64,000 nucleotides of DNA. It comes from CAZFOB01 sp964520325. Its GTDB lineage: Bacteria > Actinomycetota > JAICYB01. Positions 16,754 through 25,407 of the stretch are shown here, one piece after another (position 1 is the stretch's first letter; every line of letters starts with the position of its first letter). The position numbers and the translations under genes are program-made. The DNA is taken from contig CAZFOB010000012.1 of assembly GCA_964520325.1 (NCBI GenBank), positions 42,701 through 106,700 of the forward strand, given 5' to 3'. The notes beneath the pieces are model-generated. The model was not told where the DNA came from, made no database searches, and saw only the letters and a list, made by a program, of their open reading frames with translations.

Positions 16754-18073
16754 CTAGATCCGTTCGAAGTAGCGGGCGCGTTCCCAGTCGGTGACGGCGC
16801 GACCGTACGCGGCGTCCTCGGTTCGGAAGAAGTGGACGTAGTGCTCGATGACGTCCTCACCGAATGCGCGCCGTGCGAAGGTCGACGCCTCCAAGAGCTG
16901 AACAGCTTCGGACAGCGACGAGGGCACTTGCGGCAGTTCGGCGGCCGCGTAGATGTCACCGATGAACGGCGGCGGCGGCTCGATCTTCTGTGCGATGCCG
17001 TCCATGCCCGACGCGATCGCAGCGGCGAAGGCGAGATACGGATTCACGTCGGCCCCCGGGATCCGGCATTCGATGCGAAGCGACGAACCAGAGCCGACCA
17101 CGCGGAACCCGGCCGTGCGGTTGTCCGGCGACCAGGCCAGCGCGGTGGGGGCCCAGCTCTGCGGTTGGAACCTCTTGTAGGAGTTGACCGTCGGCGCATA
17201 GAACGCACACAGCTCGGCCGCGTGCGCGATCCATCCACCGAGGAACCAGCGGAACTCGTCCGACTCGCCGGCGAAGACGTTGCTGCCGTCCTTCCAGAGC
17301 GACAGATGGAGGTGCGAGCTCGAGCCGGCCTGGTGTTCGTCGACCTTCGCCATGAACGTGACGCACGCATCCTTCTGTTCGGCGATCTCCTTCAGACACT
17401 GCTTGACGAGCACGTGGCGGTCGGCCATCTCGAGCACGGACGCGTAGCGCACGTTGATCTCGTGCTGGCCCTTGCCCCACTCGCCCTTCGTGCTTTCGAC
17501 CGGGATGCCCGAGGCCGTGAGCTGACGGCGGAACGCACCGTTGATGTCCTCGGTGCGGGAGCCCTGCAGCAGGTGGTAGTCCTCGAGGTACCAACCCGCC
17601 GACGGAAGCGACTGGTACGCGTCTCGTGCCGCCTGCTCGAAGGACGTCCGGTACAGGTAGTACTCGAGCTCCGACGCCGCCATCACGTCGTACCCGCACT
17701 GTGAGGCCTGCGCTTGCAGGACCGTGCGCGGTGCGACCGAGACGGGAGAGTAGTCGGCGTTGTGCGCGTCGCACATCACGATCGCCGTCCGGTCGAGCCA
17801 TGTCGCCACACGAAGCGTCGGCAGGTCGCAGCTCAGATGGACGTCGCCGTACCCCTTGTCCCAGCTCGCGAAGTCGTAGCCGGGCACCGGCTCCATCTCC
17901 ATATCGATGGTGAAGAGGTAGTCGCACGCGTGCATCCCCTCGACGCCTTCCTCGAGGAAGTAGTTCGCATCGATGCGCTTGCCGAGGAGGCGTCCATAGA
18001 GATCGGGGAACGCGCAGATGACGGTATCGATCAGGCCCTGCGACACGAGCTCCTTGAACCGATCGATGTCCAT
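16754..18073 (-). CDS. Glutamine synthetase-family gamma-glutamyl-amine ligase (PuuA-like)
   Basis: 439 residues from ATG 18073; a GTG at 18097 would add eight residues and leave only 17 bases to the divergent gene. Glutamine synthetase fold: N-terminal FPDLYGRLLGKRI, Mg-binding ELEYYLY, KGEWGKGQHEINVRYA, SSSHLHLSLW, APTVNSYKRF and RIECRIPGADVNPYLAFAA. The length and motifs fit the GlnA-like enzymes that ligate glutamate to polyamines or other amines, not ammonia-assimilating GlnA. Its partner is the PuuD-like hydrolase downstream. The choice of amine (putrescine, ethanolamine, other) cannot be read here. Confidence 0.9.
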   Translation of the reverse strand: MDIDRFKELVSQGLIDTVICAFPDLYGRLLGKRIDANYFLEEGVEGMHACDYLFTIDMEMEPVPGYDFASWDKGYGDVHLSCDLPTLRVATWLDRTAIVMCDAHNADYSPVSVAPRTVLQAQASQCGYDVMAASELEYYLYRTSFEQAARDAYQSLPSAGWYLEDYHLLQGSRTEDINGAFRRQLTASGIPVESTKGEWGKGQHEINVRYASVLEMADRHVLVKQCLKEIAEQKDACVTFMAKVDEHQAGSSSHLHLSLWKDGSNVFAGESDEFRWFLGGWIAHAAELCAFYAPTVNSYKRFQPQSWAPTALAWSPDNRTAGFRVVGSGSSLRIECRIPGADVNPYLAFAAAIASGMDGIAQKIEPPPPFIGDIYAAAELPQVPSSLSEAVQLLEASTFARRAFGEDVIEHYVHFFRTEDAAYGRAVTDWERARYFERI

Positions 18074-18114
18074 CGCCACGGTCTGCCAGTCTGGCACGCA
18101 GAAGGGGGCCGACG

Positions 18115-19176
18115 ATGACGGACACTGGCTCGACGATGACGGACGCTCGCCGGCTGCACGAGGACGCTGTCGTGGTCGACTGCCACAACGACCTCATCCT
18201 GTTGGTCGCCCGCAAGCGGCAGGTCGGGCAGCCCGACCACTTCGCGGACTACTGGCTCCCCGAGCTTCGAAACGGGGGAGTGGACGTGCAGGTCCTCCCC
18301 ATCTACCTCGACGATGAGTATCGTCCCGACGGCGCACTTCGCCGCACTCTCGTGCTGATCGAGCTCGCACACCGGCTCGTGGAGGCGCACTCGGACGACG
18401 TTGCGTTGTGCCTCACGGGGGCCGAGATCGACGCGGCCGTCGCGTCCGGGCGGATCGCGTTCGTCCTCGCGCTCGAAGGCATGGAGGCACTCGGGAGCAA
18501 CGTCGAGCTCGTCGAGACGTTCTACCGGCTCGGCGTCCGGATGATGTCATTCACGCACTTCGGTCGAACGGCGATGGCGGACGGCAGCGCCGAGGACGAC
18601 GCCGGGAGCCGGCTCACCCGCGCGGGGGCCGAGGCCGTGGCGGAGATGGAGCGTCTGGGGATCGTCGTTGACGTGTCGCACCTCGGCATCGCGGGGACGG
18701 ATCATGTGCTCGAGATCGCCACGCGGCCCGTGATCGCGTCCCATTCGTCGGTGCGTGCACTCGCCGACCACCATCGCAACCTGCGCGACGGAGTGATCAC
18801 GTCGGTGGCGGCGTCCGGTGGTGTTGTCGGGATCAACTTCTTCCCGTGGTTCATCGATGTGAAGGCGCCGACGATCGACCGCGTCGTCGATCACATCGCG
18901 CACGTGCGGGACGTCGCCGGGATCGACCACGTGGGGATCGGTCCAGACTTCATCCGCGAGTACTTCGACGAGTTCTACAGCGCCTATCCGGACATGGAGA
19001 CGGAAGGTCTGCGTCTGAACACCGCCATCGATGGCCTCGGCTTCTCGCGAGACCTGCCGAACCTCACACGCGTGCTGCTCGAACGCGGGTTCTCCGACGA
19101 GGAAGTGCGCAAGATCCTCGGCGAGAACTTCCTACGAGTGTTCCGTCAGGTGATGGGTGTGCCAGCTGGGGCGTGA
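18115..19176 (+). CDS. Membrane dipeptidase, peptidase M19 (renal dipeptidase) family
   Basis: 353 residues with GAAGGGGG before the ATG; divergent from the PuuA-like gene. A TIM-barrel dizinc dipeptidase: VDCHND (HxD zinc ligands, ~23-26), LEGMEAL (bridging Glu), VDVSHLG and IASHSSVRALADHHRNL (His ligands), DHVGIGPDF near the end. It hydrolyses dipeptides, often with D-residues. No signal peptide is visible, so it is probably cytosolic despite the family name. The shared intergenic region suggests a link with gamma-glutamyl metabolism next door (inference). Confidence 0.9.
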   Translation: MTDTGSTMTDARRLHEDAVVVDCHNDLILLVARKRQVGQPDHFADYWLPELRNGGVDVQVLPIYLDDEYRPDGALRRTLVLIELAHRLVEAHSDDVALCLTGAEIDAAVASGRIAFVLALEGMEALGSNVELVETFYRLGVRMMSFTHFGRTAMADGSAEDDAGSRLTRAGAEAVAEMERLGIVVDVSHLGIAGTDHVLEIATRPVIASHSSVRALADHHRNLRDGVITSVAASGGVVGINFFPWFIDVKAPTIDRVVDHIAHVRDVAGIDHVGIGPDFIREYFDEFYSAYPDMETEGLRLNTAIDGLGFSRDLPNLTRVLLERGFSDEEVRKILGENFLRVFRQVMGVPAGA

Positions 19177-19403
19177 GGTCCGGTTCGAGTCCTGTCAGGC
19201 CCAACTCGAAAACCGCACGTGGCTGCGCTCCCGGCGGCCGAGCACCACGTACTCGCGGGGTCCCCGCACGTCCCGCACGTCCCGCACGCGCGGCGAAAGT
19301 GTCCGAGTTCGCGTCCCGGGCGTGCCGTAGTCGTCATTTGGCGGCGCTGGTATTGTCTCGCAGTTGGGGCGAGGGTGTGGGTTGCCGACAAAGGGGGGAC
19401 GAG

Positions 19404-20738
19404 ATGACGATCGACGCGGCTCTTGACGTTCTGGATCCGGCTCACGCGGATTTCGACGCGCGACGCTCGACCTTCAACGGGATGATCGATCGGCAGCCCG
19501 CCTACATCGTCCGCTGTTCGAGCGTCGACGACGTCCGCGGTGCGGTCCGGTTCGCACGAGAAAAGGGACTGCCTCTCTCGATTCGTGGCGGCGGGCACGG
19601 GATCGCCGGTCTTTGCGTCGGCGAAGGCGCGGTTGTCGTCGATCTCGTCGGGCTGCGCGACGTGCAAGTCGACCCGGACGCCAAGACGGCGGTTGCCGGT
19701 GGCGGCGCCACCTGGGAGGAATACGACGCGGCGACCCAAGCCTTCGGTCTGGCGAGCACGGGTGGAACCTTCACCGATACAGGAATCGCGGGCCTGACTC
19801 TGGGCGGCGGAATCGGTCACCTTCAGGGCAAGCTCGGCCTCGCCGTAGACAATCTCATCGGAGCACATGTCGTGATGGCGGACGGTGAGGTCGTCAAAGC
19901 ATCAGAGGACGAGAACGCCGATCTCTTCTGGGCGCTTCGTGGAGGCGGCGGAAACTTCGGCGTAGTGACGCATTTCGAGTACCGCCTTCATCCGGTCGCC
20001 GAGCTCTTCGGTGGCATGATCGCGTTTTCGCCCGACGACGCCTGCAACGTGCTCCGCGTCGCGCGCGACCTCTCGGCGGGCGGTCCGGATGAATTGATGA
20101 TCATGAGCATCCTCGGGACGGAGGCCGAGAGCGGGATGGAGGTCAACGTCGTCAGCGCTTGCTACCAGGGCCCCATCGCCGAAGGCGAGCGGCTGGTCGC
20201 ACCGCTGCGCGCTGCCGCGTCGCCGCTGATCGATCTCCTGCGGCCGTTGTCGTACACCGAGATGCAGGCAACATTCCCGCTCATGCCGTTCGGCCTTCGC
20301 AACTACTGGAAGGGACATTTCCTGACACGTTTTCCGGACGACGCCATCGACGAATCCGTGGACCGGTACAGTGCCCGTCCGAAGCCGAGCGGCTCCACGC
20401 TTCTCTTCGAGTTCATAGGCGGTGTTCCGACGCGAGTACCGTCCGACTCGATGGCGTTCAACCACCGCGACGCACGACAGAACGTGAGTGCGCTCGGAAT
20501 CTGGCAGGATCCCGCCCAGGACGCCGACCAAATCGCGTGGGCACGCGCATATGCTGCGATGCTCGAGCCGTACTCAACCGGCGGCACGTACGTGAATTAC
20601 ATGTCCGAGGACGAACCTTCGGAGCGCGTCCGCGCTGCGTACGGAGACGAGAAGTTCGCGCGGCTACGGGGGATCAAGAAGCGCTACGACCCGGACAACG
20701 TGTTCCGTTTCAATCAGAACATCCCGCCGGCCGACTAG
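19404..20738 (+). CDS. FAD-linked oxidoreductase, berberine-bridge (BBE) family
   Basis: 444 residues; ATG 19404 has AAGGGGGGA upstream. N-terminal FAD-binding type 4 domain with SIRGGGHGIAG (the His is the usual covalent FAD link), GLTLGGGIGHLQGKLGLAVDN and ALRGGGGNFGVVT. The C-terminal BBE segment ends KKRYDPDNVFRFNQNIPP. These flavoproteins oxidise alcohols, sugars or secondary metabolites. It is preceded by 227 bases of non-coding DNA and is apparently monocistronic, so the substrate is unpredictable. Confidence 0.9.
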   Translation: MTIDAALDVLDPAHADFDARRSTFNGMIDRQPAYIVRCSSVDDVRGAVRFAREKGLPLSIRGGGHGIAGLCVGEGAVVVDLVGLRDVQVDPDAKTAVAGGGATWEEYDAATQAFGLASTGGTFTDTGIAGLTLGGGIGHLQGKLGLAVDNLIGAHVVMADGEVVKASEDENADLFWALRGGGGNFGVVTHFEYRLHPVAELFGGMIAFSPDDACNVLRVARDLSAGGPDELMIMSILGTEAESGMEVNVVSACYQGPIAEGERLVAPLRAAASPLIDLLRPLSYTEMQATFPLMPFGLRNYWKGHFLTRFPDDAIDESVDRYSARPKPSGSTLLFEFIGGVPTRVPSDSMAFNHRDARQNVSALGIWQDPAQDADQIAWARAYAAMLEPYSTGGTYVNYMSEDEPSERVRAAYGDEKFARLRGIKKRYDPDNVFRFNQNIPPAD

Positions 20739-20939
20739 TCCTCGTCTTGCCGTGATCGGCCAAACTGTCGTCGAGCAGCGACGCCGCGGCGGCGGCCTCG
20801 GGGTTTGAGAAACTCCTATCACGCCCACTGCGGCTTGTCGAAGTTCGGGTGATGATTCGGAAGTGGCGACGACCAGACGCTGTGGGTCCGATCCGCGCCG
20901 TAACGATTGCGGAACGGTCACAGGTCACTATCTGACGAG

Positions 20940-22100
20940 ATGAGAGTCAAGCGGGTCGTCGGCTGGGCGGGCGCCCTGCTGTCGGTTGGGCTTACGGCAG
21001 TCGTCGTCCCGATCGTGGTCAGCGAACCTCTCACGGAGGCCGCACCGGCGCTACTCGGGCACATCCCGTTCCTCGGGATGGCTCTTGTGGGGGCCGTGCT
21101 GGCAGATCGCCGGCCAAGCAATGCAACGGGTTGGTTCCTGCTCGTGGCAGGTTTCCTGAGCGTACTGAACGGTACGGCTCTCGAGTACGCCACCAACGCG
21201 CCGGCGACACCATTCGCCGATCTCGCGGCATGGGTCGCGTTCTGGGTCTGGCTACCGAGCACGGCGTTGCTCGGCGCCGTTCTCGCTGTGTTCCCTTCGG
21301 GCGTGGCCGTGAACCGCTTCTGGCGCTGGTACGTGCGCGCGGCGGTGCTCACCGGCCCTGTGGTCGCTATCGCATCCGTGTCGGCTCTCGGGGGTCCGCG
21401 GGAGCAACTGCTCGGCGGTCCGTCCAACGCAACGTTCCCGGGCAGCGCGTTCGTCCGGTTTCTCGCCACCTGGCCCATCGCGCTGTTCCTGCCACTCGGA
21501 TTCGTCGCCTTGGTCATCCGGTTCGTTCGCGCTCGCGGGGTGGAGCGTGTGCAGATGAAATGGTTCGTACTTGGCGCGGGCGTGCTTGCGATGTCGACGT
21601 TCGTGATGGTTGGCGGAGCGCTGATCCTTGGTATCGAGGATCCCATCGCGCACCCCGTTGGATATCTGAGTCTCGGCGTCGGGACCCTCGCCATCCCGGT
21701 CTCAGCAGGCGTCGCGATCCTGCGCTATCGGCTCTACGATATCGACCGGCTCATCAGTCGGACGTTCTCGTACGCGATCGTGACGGCTCTGCTGGGTTCG
21801 ACGTTCGCCGTGCTTGTCGTCGTTCCTGCCCAATTCCTGGGAACTGCCTCGACGCCCGACTACGCGATCGCCGGCGCGACGCTGATCGTCGCAGCGCTCA
21901 TTAGACCGGTGCGAAGGAGGGTTCAAAGCGCCGTGGATCACCGATTCAACCGACGGCGCTACCAGGCGGAGCACACGATCGACGCCTTCCAGAGTCGGCT
22001 CCGAGCACAGATCGACATCGACGCTCTCAGTGCCGAACTACGGGACGTCGTTCATCGGACGATGCAGCCGAAGTCCGTGTCGCTCTGGGTCCGGTCTTGA
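20940..22100 (+). CDS. Integral membrane sensor-like protein without a kinase domain
   Basis: 386 residues from ATG 20940. Eight or more hydrophobic segments are followed by a conserved-looking motif YRLYDIDRLISRTFSY, two more membrane segments, and a cytoplasmic tail (RRRYQAEHTIDAFQSRLR...LWVRS). This N-terminal sensor architecture also occurs in actinobacterial membrane histidine kinases, but no HisKA or ATPase domain follows here and the reading frame stops naturally. The protein is thus either a stand-alone receptor or a truncated kinase. It lies next to a nucleotide-cyclase regulator and two hybrid kinases, so a signalling role is plausible but unproven. Confidence 0.75.
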   Translation: MRVKRVVGWAGALLSVGLTAVVVPIVVSEPLTEAAPALLGHIPFLGMALVGAVLADRRPSNATGWFLLVAGFLSVLNGTALEYATNAPATPFADLAAWVAFWVWLPSTALLGAVLAVFPSGVAVNRFWRWYVRAAVLTGPVVAIASVSALGGPREQLLGGPSNATFPGSAFVRFLATWPIALFLPLGFVALVIRFVRARGVERVQMKWFVLGAGVLAMSTFVMVGGALILGIEDPIAHPVGYLSLGVGTLAIPVSAGVAILRYRLYDIDRLISRTFSYAIVTALLGSTFAVLVVVPAQFLGTASTPDYAIAGATLIVAALIRPVRRRVQSAVDHRFNRRRYQAEHTIDAFQSRLRAQIDIDALSAELRDVVHRTMQPKSVSLWVRS

Positions 22101-22504
22101 CCCAGAGGCGCCCGTGAACGCGTTTAGGCACTCACCACCCGCGTTTGTCGTGGCCAACTTCTCGAGCTGACTGAACGTGGGGAGGTCGTTGGATCGGTAA
22201 CCGGGTCTTCATCCCGGCGGCCTGCCGAGTATTCAGGATGGCGGCTCAAAGAGTCGTCACGAGTTCTCTTAGCGGCGCGAGTAGGTCCGCAAGCGACTCG
22301 AAAGTCATCTGTGCGCTCGGTTGATCAGCAGGTGAGCGAGATCACGCAGCAAGTTCGAGTAGTGTCCCGTCTGGTCCACAATCGGGGACCAGAAATCCCT
22401 AATGGAACGTTTGCGATCCGGGCCAACTGGGCTCGAAACGACCGACTTTGGTTGGAGTGCATCTACACCCCAAGTCAGGCCGGCGCGGAAAGACCCGCGC
22501 TCGC
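22101..22504. other. Non-coding gap, 404 bp, between convergent genes
   Basis: No gene is supported. It contains a short hairpin (CCGGG-loop-CCCGG near 22207-22223) that could end transcription of the membrane protein gene, and the coding-like tail described at 22305-22400. Confidence 0.6.
22305..22400 (-). repeat. Coding-like tail with GHYSN motif, copy A
   Basis: On the minus strand this reads WSPIVDQTGHYSNLLRDLAH, continues LLINRAHR and ends in a stop. A related tail (PADHSGHYSNHLRELAELLM, stop) lies at 25337-25405. Both follow the stop codon of a minus-strand regulatory gene and share the run GTTCGAGTAGTGTCCCG on the plus strand. They look like two remnants of the same gene end flanking the cyclase gene; the parent family is unknown to me. 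Confidence 0.45.
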
Positions 22505-25225
22505 TTAATGGATCGCCGCGAGCGCGGCGACGGCGGCGTCGACGACCTGCGGCAACGACCGGGGTCGGCCTTCCGCGTATCCAGATCGGTATTCATCGCC
22601 ATGTACCTCCTCGCCGAGGAGGTCTTCCGCCGCGACGTAGAAGTGCTCCAGCCACGCATTGACGGACCAGCAGGATCCGAGAGTGCCGTCGCGTCCGGCA
22701 TCAAGTGCTCCCTGGATCGCGCCGGCGGACCGCGCGTCGCCCGCGTGCGCGAATAGCGCGATCGTCTGGATGAGCGTGAACCATGACACCATCGGAACGC
22801 CGATCGTGCTGCCGCGTTCGAGCACAGCGCGAACGATTTCGACAGCCCCGGGGAGATCGCCTTCCAGTCGGTGTACCTCGGCGAGGCACAACGTCCACCA
22901 CGCGCCGCTCCACGAAGAGTCGCCCTGATCCGCAACGATCGGTTCCAGTAGAGCACGCGCCTCGGCCAGTCGTCCGTCGAACGTCCACACGATCGCTGTC
23001 ACCCAATCGCAGTTCCTCGCGCCCAGCGTCCATCCAAACGAGCCGCAGATCTCCCGAACGCGGGGACACATCGCAAGCACTGCTTCGAAGTCGTGGTCGA
23101 TCATCGCGGTCAGGATCGACACCCACCGGACACCGACGGCGTTTGGGCCGAGCGAGTCAGGCTCCGAAGCGACGGTGTCGATGAGCGCGCGGGCTCGTTC
23201 GACCTCACCAGCTACAGAAGCGCCCATCGCCAGCATGAGCAAGCTCGACCCTTTCTCCAGCGACGGAGGAAGCTCGCGGGCACCGGCTTCTGCTCGCGTT
23301 GAGACCTCGCACCAAGCGTTCCATTCGCCGAGGAAGGCGTGAAAGTTTGCGATCGTCGAAAGTGTTTGTTCGTCGAGGCCCGGCGCCGTCCCCGGCAGGT
23401 CGAGCGCGGCGCGCGTCCGGTCGACCCCTTCGCATATGAGACCAAGCTCGATCCACGCCCAACCAAAATCCGCGAGCATGCGTAACGCCGTCTGCCGGTC
23501 GTTGTCGGTCATCGCTCGCGTGAGCGCCGACCTGACGTTGTCGATCTCGGCCGCATTTGAAGGCGCGCGACCATTGAACAGGCTGTCGACGCCCGCGGCC
23601 CTTGCGACCGGCAGACAGAACTGAGTATGTCTCCTTCCCACCTCGTCGGACTCGCCCGACTCGACGAGCTTCCGGTTGGCGAACTGACCAACGATGTGCA
23701 GCAAACGGTAACGGTCGGTCGCGTCGTCGTAGACCACCAGCGACCGATCCACGAGAGCAGAGAGCAGATCGAGGATGTCGCCGCCGCCCAGCGGCTCGAA
23801 TCCGCATACGGATTCAGCGGCTTGCAGGGTAAACCCCCCGGCGAAGACGGAGAGTCTGCGGAAGAGCACCTTTTCGGCGTCCTCGAGGAGGTCGTGGCTC
23901 CAGGTGATCGTCGCTTCGAGTGTCCGATGACGCTCGACGGCGCGCGCACCTCCGGTGAGCACCCGGAAGGCATCGTCCAACCGTGAGGCGAGGCTGTCGA
24001 TGGAAAGTGTCCTCAGCCGTGACGCGGCGAGCTCGATCGCGAGAGGGAGACCGTCGAGGCGCTCGAGAACCGCTTCGACGACGTGTGCGGTGCGGTCGTC
24101 GATCTCGAAGCCAGGACGCGCGAGGCGCGCACGGTCGACGAACAGTTGCGCGGCTGGCGATATCGCTCCGCGCGTGGAGAGCGACGGCACCGCGAAGACT
24201 CGCTCGCCGTCGACGCCGAGCGGTTCGCGGCTCGTTGCGATGATCCGGATATCCGCACAACGGTGAACGATCCGATCGACGATACGAGCCGACTCGGCGA
24301 CGAGGTGTTCGCAGTTGTCGAGCACGATCAGTGTCTTGCGCTGCGCGAGGAGCTCGAGCGCGCGATCCTCCATAGCCAGTTTCGCTCCGTCGCCTTGTGC
24401 GGCTTCCGACAGCCGGTCGTAGACACCGACCGTTTCCGCCAGTGTCTGCACCAGCAGACCCGGGTCCGAGACATCGCCTAGGCGGACCAGCCACACGCCG
24501 TCCGGGAATCCTTCGAGGAGGCTCGCAGAAGCGTGCAACGCCAGGCGCGTCTTTCCCGCACCACCGACCGCAGTGAGCGTGATCAGCGGCGTCGTCGGGA
24601 CCAACGCGGCGATCTGTTCGATCTCCTGTTCCCGACCGACGAACGTCGAGACCTGGACGGGAAGGTTGTTCGGGCGGGAACCGACAGAGTTCAGAGGGGG
24701 GAACCCGTCCAGTAATCCCGCGGATCGAAGCTCGTACACGTGCTCAGGGCGCGAGAGGTCGCGCAGTCCGTGCTCTCCGAGATCAGCAAGCGTGAGGTCG
24801 TCCGGTAGGGATTCGGACGCGAGCTCGCCCGTGCGGGCGGAGATGAGGATTTGCCCGCCGGCAGCGATCCCGCGCAGCCGCGCGACGCGGTTCACCGTCC
24901 CGCCATAGAATTCGCCGTCGCGCTCCGGGACTTCACCGGTGTGTAAGCCCGCGCGTACTCGAAGTTCGATCCCTTCCGGACGCTCACCCGCCAGCTGGCG
25001 AGCGAAGTCACGCGCCCCCACGATGGCGTCAACGGCGCGCTCGAACGTGCAGAACATGCTGTCGCCTTCGCCGCGAACCTTGTGGACTATCCCGTGATTC
25101 GCCACAACCGCCGCCGAGACGATCTCCTCCATCCGGACGAGCGCGCGGCCCATGACGTCCGGATGTTTCTCCCAAAGCGCGGTCGAGCCTTCGAGGTCCG
25201 TTAGTAGAAACGTGTACGTCGCCAT
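22505..25225 (-). CDS. Adenylate/guanylate cyclase-domain AAA regulator with TPR-like C-terminus
   Basis: 906 residues. Residues ~1-165 are a class III nucleotidyl cyclase domain (FLLTDLEGSTALWEKH with the metal Asp, HKVRGEGDSMFCTF, AGLHTGEVPERDGEFYG). Residues ~190-480 are an NB-ARC/AAA-type ATPase (STFVGREQEI, Walker A VGGAGKTRLA ~220-229, Walker B LIVLDNCEHL ~298, IATSREPLGV). The C-terminal ~400 residues are helical repeats of the TPR/MalT type. No DNA-binding domain is present. Such multi-domain proteins are abundant in actinobacteria and are thought to link ligand sensing to cyclic nucleotide output. The cAMP-binding-like gene at 29864 is a possible effector, but it is broken. Confidence 0.9.
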   Translation of the reverse strand: MATYTFLLTDLEGSTALWEKHPDVMGRALVRMEEIVSAAVVANHGIVHKVRGEGDSMFCTFERAVDAIVGARDFARQLAGERPEGIELRVRAGLHTGEVPERDGEFYGGTVNRVARLRGIAAGGQILISARTGELASESLPDDLTLADLGEHGLRDLSRPEHVYELRSAGLLDGFPPLNSVGSRPNNLPVQVSTFVGREQEIEQIAALVPTTPLITLTAVGGAGKTRLALHASASLLEGFPDGVWLVRLGDVSDPGLLVQTLAETVGVYDRLSEAAQGDGAKLAMEDRALELLAQRKTLIVLDNCEHLVAESARIVDRIVHRCADIRIIATSREPLGVDGERVFAVPSLSTRGAISPAAQLFVDRARLARPGFEIDDRTAHVVEAVLERLDGLPLAIELAASRLRTLSIDSLASRLDDAFRVLTGGARAVERHRTLEATITWSHDLLEDAEKVLFRRLSVFAGGFTLQAAESVCGFEPLGGGDILDLLSALVDRSLVVYDDATDRYRLLHIVGQFANRKLVESGESDEVGRRHTQFCLPVARAAGVDSLFNGRAPSNAAEIDNVRSALTRAMTDNDRQTALRMLADFGWAWIELGLICEGVDRTRAALDLPGTAPGLDEQTLSTIANFHAFLGEWNAWCEVSTRAEAGARELPPSLEKGSSLLMLAMGASVAGEVERARALIDTVASEPDSLGPNAVGVRWVSILTAMIDHDFEAVLAMCPRVREICGSFGWTLGARNCDWVTAIVWTFDGRLAEARALLEPIVADQGDSSWSGAWWTLCLAEVHRLEGDLPGAVEIVRAVLERGSTIGVPMVSWFTLIQTIALFAHAGDARSAGAIQGALDAGRDGTLGSCWSVNAWLEHFYVAAEDLLGEEVHGDEYRSGYAEGRPRSLPQVVDAAVAALAAIH

Positions 25226-25336
25226 CCCAACCCCATGCTGCTCCTATATGGGGCTGAAGCGCTTATACCGTCTCGGTCCTCCCGGTTATCGCACCTAGGA
25301 TCCGGCCTACAAGCACGAGATTGGCGAGCATGTCGC

Positions 25337-25405
25337 TCACATCAGCAGCTCAGCAAGCTCCCGTAGGTGGTTCGAGTAGTGTCCCGAGTGGTCCGCCGGG
25401 ATCTG
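25337..25405 (-). repeat. Coding-like tail with GHYSN motif, copy B
   Basis: On the minus strand it reads PADHSGHYSNHLRELAELLM followed by a stop, in a frame different from the kinase gene that ends at 25408. It is related to copy A at 22305-22400; the two copies bracket the cyclase gene. Confidence 0.45.
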
Positions 25406-25407
25406 GC

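Noticed and set aside
19172..19205. tRNA-like T-arm sequence (GGTTCGAGTCC) after the dipeptidase gene
   Set aside because: The flanks do not pair into a T-stem and no acceptor, D or anticodon arms are present, so no tRNA and no att site can be supported.
19259..19290. Short tandem CCCGCACGT repeat
   Set aside because: Only three imperfect units of 9-10 bases; no larger structure, no CRISPR-like spacers.
20739..20939. Possible short gene or HTH fragment on the minus strand
   Set aside because: The frame has low-complexity alanines and no convincing helix-turn-helix; treated as intergenic.
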